Positions 27,749-36,251 of a stretch of DNA of 64,000 bases are shown here, piece by piece. The DNA is from Caballeronia novacaledonica (GTDB taxonomy: Bacteria; Pseudomonadota; Gammaproteobacteria; Burkholderiales; Burkholderiaceae). The DNA lies in the NCBI RefSeq assembly GCF_900258035.1, contig NZ_OGTP01000016.1, forward strand, positions 62,001 to 126,000, read 5' to 3'. The notes beneath the pieces were generated by a model. The model was given only the letters and a program-made list of their open reading frames with translations, was not told the DNA's origin and searched no databases. How positions within the stretch are numbered: position 1 is the first letter of the stretch; every line of letters starts with the position of its first letter. Both the position numbers and the translations under genes were made by a program.

Positions 27749-30295
27749 CTAACGCTTCTTGCGCGCCGGCCGCCCCTGCGGCGCCGACTTCGACGCCGCG
27801 CCCCGCTTCTTCGCCGCACCGCCGCGCGGGTTCGCCGACAGCGGCGCGCCCTTCTTCGTGCCGCCGCGGGCGCGCGTGCTCGGCACGTCGTCGTCGCTGA
27901 ATGCACGGATGCGCGGTCCCGCCGCGCCATTGCCGACGCTCGCGACGTCGCCCGCACCCGCCGGCGGACGCGGCGACGGCGGCTTCACCGGCGTATCGCG
28001 GACGAGCCGGAAATCGATCTTGCGCGCATCGAGATCGACGCGGCTCACCTGCACGCGCACGCGATCCGACATCCGGTAGCGGATGCCCGTACGCTCGCCG
28101 CGCAGTTCGTTCTTGATCTCGTCGTACTGGAAATAATCAGAGCCGAGTTCGGTCACATGCACGAGACCTTCGATGAACAGCGAATCCAGTTGCACGAAGA
28201 TGCCGAACGACGTCACGCCGTTCACCATGCCGCCGTATTCCTCGCCGAGCTTGTCGCGCATGAAGTAGCACTTGAGCCACGCCTCGACGTCGCGCGAGGC
28301 TTCGTCGGCGCGGCGTTCGTTCGACGAGCAATGCAGGCCGAGCTCTTCCCAGATCGCGACGCTGTTGCGCGCGCGGCCTCGCGCGGTGTCGTCCGCCTTT
28401 TGCATCTCGCGTGCGGCTTTCGTGAGGCCGGTGCTCAGCGACACATCGTGCCCGATATCCGGCAGATACTTCTTGCCCTGCAGGATCGCGTAGATCGCGC
28501 GGTGCGTGAGCAAGTCGGGATAACGCCGGATCGGGCTCGTGAAGTGCGCGTACGCCTCATACGCGAGACCGAAATGGCCGATGTTGTCCGGGCTGTACAC
28601 GGCTTGCTGCATCGAGCGCAGCACCATCGACTGCAGCATCTGCGCGTCGGGCCGGTCGCGGATCTGCGCGATCAGCGCGGCGTAATCGCTCGCGTGCGGC
28701 TTCGCGCCGCCGGTCAGCGTCAGGCCGACGCCGCGCAGGAACGTGCGCAGATTCTCGAGCTTCTCTTCCGTCGGCCCCGCATGCACGCGATACAAACCCG
28801 GATGCTTGTTGCGCTTCAGGAAGTCCGCCGCGCAGACGTTCGCGGCCAGCATGCATTCCTCGATCAGCCGATGCGCGTCGTTGCGATGACGCGGCACGAT
28901 CTGCTCGATCTTGCCCTGCGAATTCACGACGATGTACGTCTCGGTCGTGTCGAAATCGATCGCGCCGCGTTTCTGGCGCGCGGCATGCAGCGACTTGTAG
29001 ACGCCATAGAGATCCTGCAACTGCGGCAGGATATCGGCGCGCTTCGCCGCTTCCGGGCCCTTCGTGTTGGTGAGCACGGCCGCGACTTCGGTGTACGTGA
29101 GACGCGCCGCCGAATGCATCACGCCCGGATAGAACTGATACGCCTTGATTTCCCCGCGCGCCGTGATGACCATGTCGCACACGAGCACGCAGCGGTCGAC
29201 ATGCGGATTCAGCGAACAGAGACCGTTCGAGAGCTTCTCCGGCAGCATCGGAATCACGCGGCGCGGGAAATACACCGACGTGCTGCGGTCGAGCGCATCG
29301 ACGTCGAGCGCCTCGCCCGGCCGCACATAGTGCGACACGTCCGCGATCGCGACCAGCAGGCGAAAGCCTTGACCGCGCCCGACCGAGACCGGCTCGCAAT
29401 AGACGGCGTCGTCGAAGTCGCGCGCGTCTTCTCCATCGATGGTGACGAGCGGCACGTCGCGGAGATCGACGCGATGCCGGATATCCACCGGGCGCACTTC
29501 GTCGGGCAGCTTGGCGGCGGAACTCAGCGCGGCGTCGCTGAACTCGTGCGGCACGCCATACTTGCGCACCGCGATCTCGATCTCCATGCCGGGATCGTCG
29601 ATATCGCCGATCACTTCGGCCACGCGCCCGAGCGGCTGCGAGTGACGGCTCGGGAAATCCGTCAGATCGACGGACACCACTTGCCCGACCTTCGCCTTCT
29701 TCGGATTTTGCGTGATGAGGATGTCGTGGCCGATGCGCTTGTCTTCCGGCACGAGAATGAGCGCGCCGTTCTCGTTGATGAGGCGGCCGATGATGCGCTT
29801 GTTCGCGCGATCCGTCACTTCGACGATATGCCCTTCCGGCCGCCCGCGCCGGTCATAACCGACGATGCGCGCCAGCACGCGGTCGTTGTGCATGACCTTC
29901 TGCATTTCGCCGTTGGGCAGAAAGAGATCGTCCTGGCCGTCGTCGCGGATCAGGAAGCCGAAGCCGTCGCGATGTCCCTGCACCCGGCCCGCCACGAAAT
30001 TCGACGGATGCGTCAGTTGATAGTGGCCGCGCTTGTCGAGGCGGATTTGCCCGTCGCGTTCCATGGCCGCCAGTCGCTTGAAAAATCCTTCGCGCTCCTG
30101 GCGCTTGATCGACAGCGCCTCGGCAATGTCGTTCGCGGCATGCGGTGTCTCGCTCGTGCGCAGCACGCCGAGAATTTCTTCACGGCTCGGAATCGGATAC
30201 GGATATTTGCTCAAGGGCGTAGTCGTGTTTTTTCTCGTTGGATGGGACTTTTGCGGTGCTTTGCAACCAATAACGCGGTCATCGTTGCGGGCCAT
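27749..30295 (-). CDS. rnr: ribonuclease R
   Basis: 848 residues. Domains in order: N-terminal helix-turn-helix ('LRTSETPHAANDIAEALSIK'), two cold-shock domains ('FVAGRVQGHRDGFGFLIRDD'), the RNB catalytic domain ('IDGEDARDFDDAVYC', whose aspartates bind Mg) and an S1 domain ('GMVNGVTSFGIFVQLDSLFI'). A basic tail ends in 'AAKKRGAASKSAP' and further Lys/Arg. It is a processive 3'-5' exoribonuclease able to go through structured RNA. Start uncertain: ATG 30295 gives an extra 27 residues; the in-frame TTG at 30214 (LSKYPYPIPSREEIL) matches where relatives normally begin. Confidence 0.95.
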   Translation of the reverse strand: MARNDDRVIGCKAPQKSHPTRKNTTTPLSKYPYPIPSREEILGVLRTSETPHAANDIAEALSIKRQEREGFFKRLAAMERDGQIRLDKRGHYQLTHPSNFVAGRVQGHRDGFGFLIRDDGQDDLFLPNGEMQKVMHNDRVLARIVGYDRRGRPEGHIVEVTDRANKRIIGRLINENGALILVPEDKRIGHDILITQNPKKAKVGQVVSVDLTDFPSRHSQPLGRVAEVIGDIDDPGMEIEIAVRKYGVPHEFSDAALSSAAKLPDEVRPVDIRHRVDLRDVPLVTIDGEDARDFDDAVYCEPVSVGRGQGFRLLVAIADVSHYVRPGEALDVDALDRSTSVYFPRRVIPMLPEKLSNGLCSLNPHVDRCVLVCDMVITARGEIKAYQFYPGVMHSAARLTYTEVAAVLTNTKGPEAAKRADILPQLQDLYGVYKSLHAARQKRGAIDFDTTETYIVVNSQGKIEQIVPRHRNDAHRLIEECMLAANVCAADFLKRNKHPGLYRVHAGPTEEKLENLRTFLRGVGLTLTGGAKPHASDYAALIAQIRDRPDAQMLQSMVLRSMQQAVYSPDNIGHFGLAYEAYAHFTSPIRRYPDLLTHRAIYAILQGKKYLPDIGHDVSLSTGLTKAAREMQKADDTARGRARNSVAIWEELGLHCSSNERRADEASRDVEAWLKCYFMRDKLGEEYGGMVNGVTSFGIFVQLDSLFIEGLVHVTELGSDYFQYDEIKNELRGERTGIRYRMSDRVRVQVSRVDLDARKIDFRLVRDTPVKPPSPRPPAGAGDVASVGNGAAGPRIRAFSDDDVPSTRARGGTKKGAPLSANPRGGAAKKRGAASKSAPQGRPARKKR

Positions 30296-30393
30296 TCTAA
30301 CACCCGTCTTTTAAGCCTCACCGGGCTGTCGAGCCGATCCGGCGCGGCCGGCGCGCCTTCTGGCGTGCCGTTACGCGCATCGCACCGAAATGC

Positions 30394-30421
30394 TTGACAG
30401 CCACGATGGGCCCGCTATAAT
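30394..30421 (+). promoter_or_regulatory. sigma-70 promoter of the first tRNA-Leu gene
   Basis: TTGACA (30394-30399), 16-nt spacer, TATAAT (30416-30421): both boxes are perfect consensus. The tRNA begins 61 bp after the -10 box. Confidence 0.9.
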
Positions 30422-30481
30422 GGCGATCTTTGCTGCTGACGCAAAACGAATCGCAGCAGAATTGCAGTAACACGCACCCTT

Positions 30482-30568
30482 GCCCAGGTGGCGGAATTGG
30501 TAGACGCACTAGGTTCAGGTCCTAGCGGTGGCAACACCGTGGAGGTTCGAGTCCTCTCTTGGGCACCA
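30482..30568 (+). tRNA. tRNA-Leu (anticodon CAG)
   Basis: 87 nt including an encoded CCA. Acceptor stem GCCCAGG pairs with CTTGGGC (one G-U pair). Anticodon arm CTAGG-TTCAGGT-CCTAG, with CAG at 30516-30518. The long variable arm (CGGTGGCAACACCG) marks a class II tRNA, and the T arm is GAGGTTCGAGTCCTC. Discriminator base A, as expected for leucine. Confidence 0.97.
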
Positions 30569-30575
30569 GATGTTT

Positions 30576-30608
30576 GAAAAAGCCACCTTCGGGTGGCTTT
30601 TTCTTTTT
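30576..30608 (+). terminator. terminator after the first tRNA-Leu
   Basis: AAAAAGCCACC-TTC-GGGTGGCTTTTTC with a T-rich tail; it separates the two tRNA genes. Confidence 0.88.
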
Positions 30609-30654
30609 GTGCGGAGACCGTGTTTTTGATTGGACGAGTCGTATGACTTTTCGG

Positions 30655-30682
30655 TTGACACGGTGCCCGTTCCCGCTAAAAT
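30655..30682 (+). promoter_or_regulatory. sigma-70 promoter of the second tRNA-Leu gene
   Basis: TTGACA (30655-30660), 16-nt spacer, TAAAAT (30677-30682). The -10 box lies inside the palindrome CCCGCTAAAATAGCGGG. Confidence 0.88.
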
Positions 30683-30704
30683 AGCGGGCTCGCTGTACCC
30701 CTTG

Positions 30705-30791
30705 GCCCAGGTGGCGGAATTGGTAGACGCACTAGGTTCAGGTCCTAGCGGTGGCAACACCGTGGAGGTTCGAGTCCTCTCCTGGGCACCA
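30705..30791 (+). tRNA. tRNA-Leu (anticodon CAG), second copy
   Basis: Identical to the copy at 30482 apart from C instead of T in the 3' acceptor strand (CCTGGGC), which makes a G-C pair where the first copy has G-U. Same class II variable arm and encoded CCA; anticodon at 30739-30741. Confidence 0.97.
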
Positions 30792-30834
30792 AGGTCCCTC
30801 TTTCGCGAGACGCTCATTCGAGCGCGTCGCACGC

Positions 30835-30872
30835 AAAAACCCCACGCATCGTCGTGGGGTTTTTTGTTTTTC
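30835..30872 (+). terminator. terminator after the second tRNA-Leu
   Basis: AACCCCACG-CATCGT-CGTGGGGTT followed by TTTTTGTTTTT. Confidence 0.88.
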
Positions 30873-31012
30873 GCCTTCATTTCCGATTCGATTTTCTTTC
30901 GTTTGCAGTTCGACTGATTCCGTGTCGAACTGCGAACCCGCAACCGGTTCGTTAATTGCTGAGTCGCCTTGCAGCACACGCCAATCGATTATTCGAACCG
31001 GAGCATCTGGCC

Positions 31013-32233
31013 ATGAGTTGGACGCGCGAACAGAGAAACGTCACCGTTGCCGCCTATTTAGGCTGGACCCTCGACGCATTCGATTTCTTTCTGATGGTCT
31101 TCGTATTGAAGGACATCGCCGCTGAATTCAACACGAAAATCCCGGACGTCGCATTCGCGATCACGCTCACGCTGGCGATGCGCCCATTGGGCGCGCTCAT
31201 TTTCGGCCGGCTCGCGGACAAGTTCGGCCGCCGTCCCACGCTGATGATCAACATTGCGTGCTATTCGCTGCTCGAACTGCTTTCCGGCCTTTCCCCGAAT
31301 CTCATGACGCTGCTCATCCTGCGCGCGCTTTTCGGTATCGCGATGGGCGGCGAATGGGGCGTCGGCTCCGCACTGACGATGGAAACCGTGCCGCCCTCGG
31401 CGCGCGGCATCGTTTCGGGACTTTTGCAGGCGGGTTATCCGAGCGGCTATCTGCTGGCGTCGATCGCTTTTGGCGTGGTGTATCCGTTCGTCGGCTGGCG
31501 CGGGATGTTTTTCATCGGCGTCGCGCCCGCGCTGCTCGTCATGTACGTGCGCGCGCACGTGCCGGAATCGCCGGCGTGGCGCGCGATGGAAAAGCGCCCG
31601 CGTCCCAGCCTGATCGCCACGCTCAAGCGGAACTGGACGCTCTCGATCTATGCCATCGTGCTGATGACCGCATTCAACTTCTTCTCGCACGGCACGCAGG
31701 ATCTCTATCCGACCTTCCTGCGCGAGCAGCATCACTTCGATCCGCATACTGTCTCGCTCATCACGATCACGCTGAATATCGGCGCGATCGTCGGCGGGCT
31801 GTTTTTCGGGGCGCTGTCGGAGAAGATCGGCCGGCGGGTGACGATTTTCATCGCCGCATTGATCGCGTTGCCGGTGCTATATCTGTGGGCGTTCTCGACT
31901 ACGCCCGTCATGCTCGCGATCGGCGCGTTCCTCATGCAGATTTCCGTGCAAGGCGCGTGGGGCGTGATTCCGGTCCACTTGAACGAAATCTCGCCCGACG
32001 AGATTCGCGCGACCTTTCCTGGGCTCGTGTATCAGCTCGGCAACTTGCTTGCGGCCGTGAACGCGACGATGCAGGCGTCGCTCGCGGCATCGCACGGCAA
32101 TGACTACGGCATGGCGATGGCGATCGTCGCGGGCGTCGTCGCGGTGGTGATCGCGGCGCTGATTTTCTTCAGCCACGAGCGCCGAGGCATCGACATGACG
32201 CGTTCGGCGCAGGAAGCGGGCGCGGCGGGGTAG
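31013..32233 (+). CDS. MFS transporter, sialate/carboxylate:H+ symporter type
   Basis: 406 residues, twelve predicted membrane helices. The conserved cytosolic loop after helix 2 reads 'GRLADKFGRRPTLMINIACY', and its second-half copy is 'GALSEKIGRRVTIFIAAL'. The opening 'AAYLGWTLDAFDFFLMVFVL' and 'FGIAMGGEWGVGSALTMETV' are typical of the NanT/Jen1-like group that carries sialic acid or monocarboxylates. The true substrate is unknown. Start ATG 31013 follows GGAGC; an upstream ATG at 30956 would add an unrelated 19 residues. Confidence 0.88.
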   Translation: MSWTREQRNVTVAAYLGWTLDAFDFFLMVFVLKDIAAEFNTKIPDVAFAITLTLAMRPLGALIFGRLADKFGRRPTLMINIACYSLLELLSGLSPNLMTLLILRALFGIAMGGEWGVGSALTMETVPPSARGIVSGLLQAGYPSGYLLASIAFGVVYPFVGWRGMFFIGVAPALLVMYVRAHVPESPAWRAMEKRPRPSLIATLKRNWTLSIYAIVLMTAFNFFSHGTQDLYPTFLREQHHFDPHTVSLITITLNIGAIVGGLFFGALSEKIGRRVTIFIAALIALPVLYLWAFSTTPVMLAIGAFLMQISVQGAWGVIPVHLNEISPDEIRATFPGLVYQLGNLLAAVNATMQASLAASHGNDYGMAMAIVAGVVAVVIAALIFFSHERRGIDMTRSAQEAGAAG

Positions 32234-32274
32234 CCGCGTTCAAACCCGTGACTCAGAATGCCGATCCGGCGGCG

Positions 32275-32712
32275 CTACGTCCCTCGGCCCCGCGAGGCCG
32301 GAAAGGCAAGCATGCGCAGCAGTGCATTCGTCTTCCGCGGAGGCCACACAACGACGCCTTGCAGTTCCTTGCGATATCGGTACGCCGTAGCCTCCGACAA
32401 GTTCACGCCGCGCGAGACCGCTGCCACCGATGCGCCAATCTGCAGCAGCGCCAACGCCTGGAATTTCCGTTTGGGATCGATCTTTCGGCCCGCCCTGCCG
32501 CTTCGCGCAACCTCGACGACGCGGATGTCCCTGTGCAACTTGTCGACCGCCGCACCGTCAAGCGACGTAGATCGGTATGCATAGCCACCGTCGTCGTTAC
32601 TGAACACATAAAGCCTGTTATCGTAGATAAAACTCTGATCGATCGCGGCGACCTCTCTGAATAAGGAGTTTAATTTTAGCTCCACTGGGTAAACACATTT
32701 TGTCAGGAACAC
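32275..32712 (-). CDS. hypothetical protein with C-terminal helix-turn-helix (paralogue A)
   Basis: 145 residues. GTG 32712 is preceded by AGGAG at a spacing of 5 nt, which decides the start. No family is recognised. The N-terminal half ('DQSFIYDNRLYVFSNDDGGY', 'LHRDIRVVEV') looks like a small beta domain. The C-terminal half ('ALALLQIGASVAAVSRGV' then 'NLSEATAYRYRKELQG') looks like a helix-turn-helix, ending in 'ALLRMLAF'. The same order of elements is found in the next gene upstream (32986-33426), so the two appear paralogous. GC is below that of the neighbours. A small hairpin covers the start region. Convergent with the MFS gene, 41 bp apart. Possibly a DNA-binding regulator (inference). 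Confidence 0.65.
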   Translation of the reverse strand: MFLTKCVYPVELKLNSLFREVAAIDQSFIYDNRLYVFSNDDGGYAYRSTSLDGAAVDKLHRDIRVVEVARSGRAGRKIDPKRKFQALALLQIGASVAAVSRGVNLSEATAYRYRKELQGVVVWPPRKTNALLRMLAFPASRGRGT

Positions 32713-32723
32713 TTATTCTCCTG

Positions 32724-32743
32724 CTGCCGCTTTTTCACGGCAG
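32724..32743 (-). promoter_or_regulatory. hairpin just upstream of the ribosome site of the 32712 gene
   Basis: Minus strand CTGCCG-TGAAAAAG-CGGCAG, ending 1 nt before AGGAG. It could modulate translation of the GTG-started gene; only structure, no known element. Confidence 0.3.
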
Positions 32744-32784
32744 GTGATTGCTGCCTACAGGAGCACTTCTGTAGCGTTGCGATC

Positions 32785-32816
32785 GTCATGAGCGAGTGGA
32801 CTGACTCGCTCATGAC
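32785..32816. repeat. perfect 13-bp inverted repeat between the two paralogues
   Basis: GTCATGAGCGAGT and ACTCGCTCATGAC, separated by GGACTG. No T tract on either side, so not a standard terminator. It may be an operator for an HTH protein or an RNA processing stem. Confidence 0.8.
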
Positions 32817-32985
32817 TTCTCCTACTGGTCCCGGTTCCGCGCAAGCGGATCCGGGATCGATACCACTCGCGCGCACCGACCGCCAAGATCGTCGCGCGAG
32901 CCTTCGCTAATTTCCAGCGTCTCTCGTTTAATTTCAACCAGAAGGTTCCGAATTAAACCAATCAGGTAATAACCAGCAAGCTGCT

Positions 32986-33426
32986 TTATCGATATCCATC
33001 AAACGCCAACAGACGAAGCAGTCGCAACATGTGCTTCCGATCGATGCCTCCGTCGACACCTTTCCAGACTTCAAGCAACCGCTTCATCGTGACTTCGTCG
33101 ATTCCGAGCTCGCGCCTGATCGCCGAAACGGGCACCTTGCGGTCCAGAAAAACCAGCACCAGATAGGTCGCCAATGGTGTCGGTTCGCCTCTGATATCCC
33201 GGTACAGGCCATCTTCCTCACGCGTGCCCGAGTCCTGGACGCTCCGGAGCAAATGGAAATCCAGCGGAACATACACGTAGCTCACCTCCCCGTTAGAACG
33301 GATCAGCATGTAAAGCAGGTCACCCACCATCAGAACCCAATCCGTAATATCGAGTTCATCGGGCACCGCGCCAATGTTTAGCCTAACTAATTGATCCGTC
33401 TTCTCCATTTCCAAATATGCTCCCAT
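32986..33426 (-). CDS. hypothetical protein with C-terminal helix-turn-helix (paralogue B)
   Basis: 146 residues from ATG 33426; ATG 33408 (MEKTDQLVRLNIG) and GTG 33435 are alternatives, none with a strong ribosome site. Unknown family. Segments 'LLYMLIRSNGEVSYVYVPLD', 'GLYRDIRGEP', 'VPVSAIRRELGIDEVTMKRL' and the ending 'MLRLLRLLAFDGYR' line up in order with paralogue A (LYVFSNDDGGYAYRSTSLD, LHRDIRV, the HTH and ALLRMLAF). The middle part is a likely helix-turn-helix. Codon and base composition are less GC-rich than in neighbouring genes, suggesting horizontal acquisition. Function not known. Confidence 0.65.
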   Translation of the reverse strand: MGAYLEMEKTDQLVRLNIGAVPDELDITDWVLMVGDLLYMLIRSNGEVSYVYVPLDFHLLRSVQDSGTREEDGLYRDIRGEPTPLATYLVLVFLDRKVPVSAIRRELGIDEVTMKRLLEVWKGVDGGIDRKHMLRLLRLLAFDGYR

Positions 33427-33721
33427 GGCCACCACGCGCGTGGCAGGTGGTCACAACATGAGCCCTCCGTTGTGACTCGCTGTGGCGCATCCCGCGAAGG
33501 TTCATCCACAGCGCCCTTTGACGCCCCGCCTCGGCGGGAGTCAAGAATCATCTTTCTGATTCGTTCAGCAAATCTAATGAAGCATTCCGTGTCGCAGCCC
33601 TGACATGAGCAAAAGATAACTCCCGGATATTGCGGTGTTGAAGTAGATACGTCCTAAAGACGGCACACGAGAAGCCGTGGCATGGAGTGTGCTTGACAAC
33701 GGAAAACCTCGGAGACCCGTG
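33427..33721. other. 295-bp gap with two small inverted repeats
   Basis: Contains TTGAC-GC-CCCGCC-TC-GGCGGG-A-GTCAA (33528-33554) and GAATCA-TCTTTC-TGATTC (33555-33572) side by side. Neither has a T run. The fadE ribosome site (GGAGA) is at the right end. No gene seen. Confidence 0.55.
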
Positions 33722-36214
33722 ATGCCCGCTCTCTACGTCTTCGCCTTCCTTCTCCTTGCCGGCACGCTCACCTTCCTGCAGGCGCCGGCGCTCGCCTGGT
33801 TCGCCGGCCTGGCGATCTGGGTGGCCGTCGGGCCGCTCATCGGCGTGACGGGCACGGTCGGCGTCACGCTGCTTGCGATCATTTTCGTGCTTCCGGCACT
33901 CATGCTTGCCATCAAGCCGCTGCGCCGTGCGACTTTCAGCCGCCGCGTGTTCGCCATGTTCCGCAAAATCCTGCCGGCAATGTCATCGACGGAACGGGAC
34001 GCAATCGAAGCCGGCACTGTCTGGTGGGACGCCGAACTCTTCTCCGGACGCCCGCGCTGGGACGCCCTGCTCGAACACGGCGCGCCGAAGCTGACACAGG
34101 AAGAACAAAGCTTCATCGACAACGAATGCGCGCGCCTGTGCGATCTGTCGAACGACTGGGACACCACCGCGATCTGGCAGGACCTGTCGCCGCAGGCATG
34201 GGCCTACATCAAGGAACAGGGCTTTCTTGGCATGATTATCCCGAAGCGATACGGCGGGAAAGCGTTCTCCGCGTATGCGCACTCGCAGGTCATCATGAAG
34301 CTCGCGACGCATTCGTCGGCGGCGGCCGTATCGGTGATGGTGCCCAATTCGCTCGGACCCGCCGAACTGCTGCTGCACTACGGCACCGAGGAACAGAAAG
34401 ACCACTATCTGCCGCGTCTCGCGCGCGGCGACGAGATTCCGTGCTTCGCGCTCACCAGCCCGTACGCCGGATCCGACGCCGCCGCGATTCCCGATGTCGG
34501 CGTCGTGTGCCGCGGCATGCACGAGGGCCGCGAGACGCTCGGCTTTCGCGTCACGTGGGAGAAGCGCTACATCACGCTCGGGCCGATCGCGACCGTGCTC
34601 GGCCTCGCGTTCCGCGCGCTCGATCCCGACCACCTGATCGGCGACGACGACACGCCCGGCATCACCTGCGCGCTCATTCCGACGAACCATTCCGGCGTCA
34701 ACATCGGACGGCGGCACTGGCCGCTCAACGCCGTGTTCCAGAACGGCCCGAACTGGGGCAAGGATGTATTCATCCCGATGGACTGGGTGATCGGCGGACG
34801 CGCGCAAGTGGGCAACGGCTGGCGCATGCTGATGGAATGCCTCGCCGCCGGACGCGCGATCTCGCTGCCGTCATCGAACGTGGGCATGGCGAAACTCGCC
34901 GTGCGCGGCACGGGCGCCTATGCCGCCGCGCGCCGCCAGTTCCGCACGTCGATCGGCCGCTTCGAAGGCATTCAGGAAGCGCTCGGACGGATGGGCGGCA
35001 ACCTGTACGTGATGGACGCGGCGCGCCGGCTGTCCGCGCAGGCCGTCGATCTCGGCGAAAAGCCCTCGGTCATTTCGGCGATCGCGAAGTATCACATCAC
35101 CGAACGCGCGCGCAAGGTGATCAACGACGGCATGGACGTCGTCGCGGGCAAGGGCATCTGCATGGGGCCGTCGAATTTTCTGGCGCGCGCGTATCAGCAG
35201 ATGCCGATCTCGATCACCGTCGAAGGCGCGAACATCCTGACGCGTTGTCTCATCATCTTCGGACAGGGCGCGATCCGCTGTCATCCGTATGTGCTCAAGG
35301 AAATGACCGCGACGCGCGAAAACGATCTGCGCGCGTTCGACGACGCCTTCTTCGGCCACGCGGGCTTCCTCGCATCCAACGCGATGCGCAGCCTCGTGTA
35401 CGCATTCGGCGGGGCCGCGCTCGTTCGCAAGCCCGCACGCGCCGACGCGCGCCTGCTGCCCTACTACCGCGCCGCCACACGCGTGTCGAGCGCGTTCGCA
35501 CTGTTCGCCGACGTGTCGATGCTCACGCTCGGCGGCGAGCTCAAACGTCGCGAGCGCCTGTCGGCGCGGCTCGGCGACATCCTTTCGCAACTGTATTTGC
35601 TGTCGGCCACGCTCAAGCGCTTCGAGGACGACGGCCGTCCCGAGACCGATTTGCCGCTCGTGCGCTGGGGCGCCGAAGACGCGCTGCATCAGGCGAGCGC
35701 CGCGTTCGAAGGCCTGCTCGCGAACTATCCGAACCGCGCCGCCGCCGCGCTTTTGCGTGCGCTCGCGTTCCCCTTCGGCCTGCCGCACGCGCCGATCACC
35801 GACGCCCTCGGCAACGAAGTCGCGATGCTGATGCAAACGCCCGGCGAAGCGCGCGAACGCCTCGTCACGGGCTCGCACGTTTCGGCGATCGAAACCGATC
35901 CGGTCGCCCGGTGCGAGAAACTGCTCGCGCTCACGCCCGCCGTCGCGGCGCTGGAAGCGCGTCTGCGCGATGCCGTCAAAGCGGGTCGGAGCGAGCCGCT
36001 GCCGCAAAGCCCGCAAGAGGTCGACGCCTGGGCGCAAACGGCTTTATCGCGCGGCTTCATCGACGAAAGCGAGCGCGCGCTGCTCACCGAATGGGCGACG
36101 CATGCGCGCGAAGCGGTGAAAGTCGATGATTTTTCCGCAGACTTCGGTATCCTCGAAGCATTGCAAAAGCGCAGCGCGGCACTCGAGCGGCAATGGCCCG
36201 AAACGGTCACCTGA
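33722..36214 (+). CDS. fadE: acyl-CoA dehydrogenase FadE
   Basis: 830 residues, the length of the large FadE/YafH class. Two hydrophobic N-terminal segments (residues ~3-30 and 35-62) suggest membrane attachment. Dehydrogenase core: 'WAYIKEQGFLGMIIPKRYGG', 'EIPCFALTSPYAGSDAAAIP', 'ALGRMGGNLYVMDAARRLS' and 'GKGICMGPSNFLARAYQQMP'. It catalyses the first, FAD-dependent oxidation in beta-oxidation. ATG 33722 is chosen because GGAGA stands 8 bp before it and the N-terminus matches FadE; the open frame from 33677 adds 15 unrelated residues. First gene of a beta-oxidation operon. Confidence 0.95.
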   Translation: MPALYVFAFLLLAGTLTFLQAPALAWFAGLAIWVAVGPLIGVTGTVGVTLLAIIFVLPALMLAIKPLRRATFSRRVFAMFRKILPAMSSTERDAIEAGTVWWDAELFSGRPRWDALLEHGAPKLTQEEQSFIDNECARLCDLSNDWDTTAIWQDLSPQAWAYIKEQGFLGMIIPKRYGGKAFSAYAHSQVIMKLATHSSAAAVSVMVPNSLGPAELLLHYGTEEQKDHYLPRLARGDEIPCFALTSPYAGSDAAAIPDVGVVCRGMHEGRETLGFRVTWEKRYITLGPIATVLGLAFRALDPDHLIGDDDTPGITCALIPTNHSGVNIGRRHWPLNAVFQNGPNWGKDVFIPMDWVIGGRAQVGNGWRMLMECLAAGRAISLPSSNVGMAKLAVRGTGAYAAARRQFRTSIGRFEGIQEALGRMGGNLYVMDAARRLSAQAVDLGEKPSVISAIAKYHITERARKVINDGMDVVAGKGICMGPSNFLARAYQQMPISITVEGANILTRCLIIFGQGAIRCHPYVLKEMTATRENDLRAFDDAFFGHAGFLASNAMRSLVYAFGGAALVRKPARADARLLPYYRAATRVSSAFALFADVSMLTLGGELKRRERLSARLGDILSQLYLLSATLKRFEDDGRPETDLPLVRWGAEDALHQASAAFEGLLANYPNRAAAALLRALAFPFGLPHAPITDALGNEVAMLMQTPGEARERLVTGSHVSAIETDPVARCEKLLALTPAVAALEARLRDAVKAGRSEPLPQSPQEVDAWAQTALSRGFIDESERALLTEWATHAREAVKVDDFSADFGILEALQKRSAALERQWPETVT

Positions 36215-36251
36215 AGCTTGGCCGCGCGCCCCGACGAGCGACCGCCAATCG

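Noticed and set aside
27695..30397. 900-codon plus-strand frame opposite rnr
   Set aside because: Antisense shadow of rnr; His/Arg-rich with no recognisable domain.
33528..33572. Two adjacent inverted repeats upstream of fadE as a possible attachment or REP element
   Set aside because: Short, unrelated to each other, single occurrence, no integrase or tRNA end nearby.
33692..33697. TTGACA before fadE as a -35 box
   Set aside because: No matching -10 box at 16-18 bp; the distance to the ATG is also too small.
32234..33721. Genomic island with integrase
   Set aside because: Low GC and unknown genes suggest acquisition, but there is no integrase, transposase, direct repeat or tRNA boundary.
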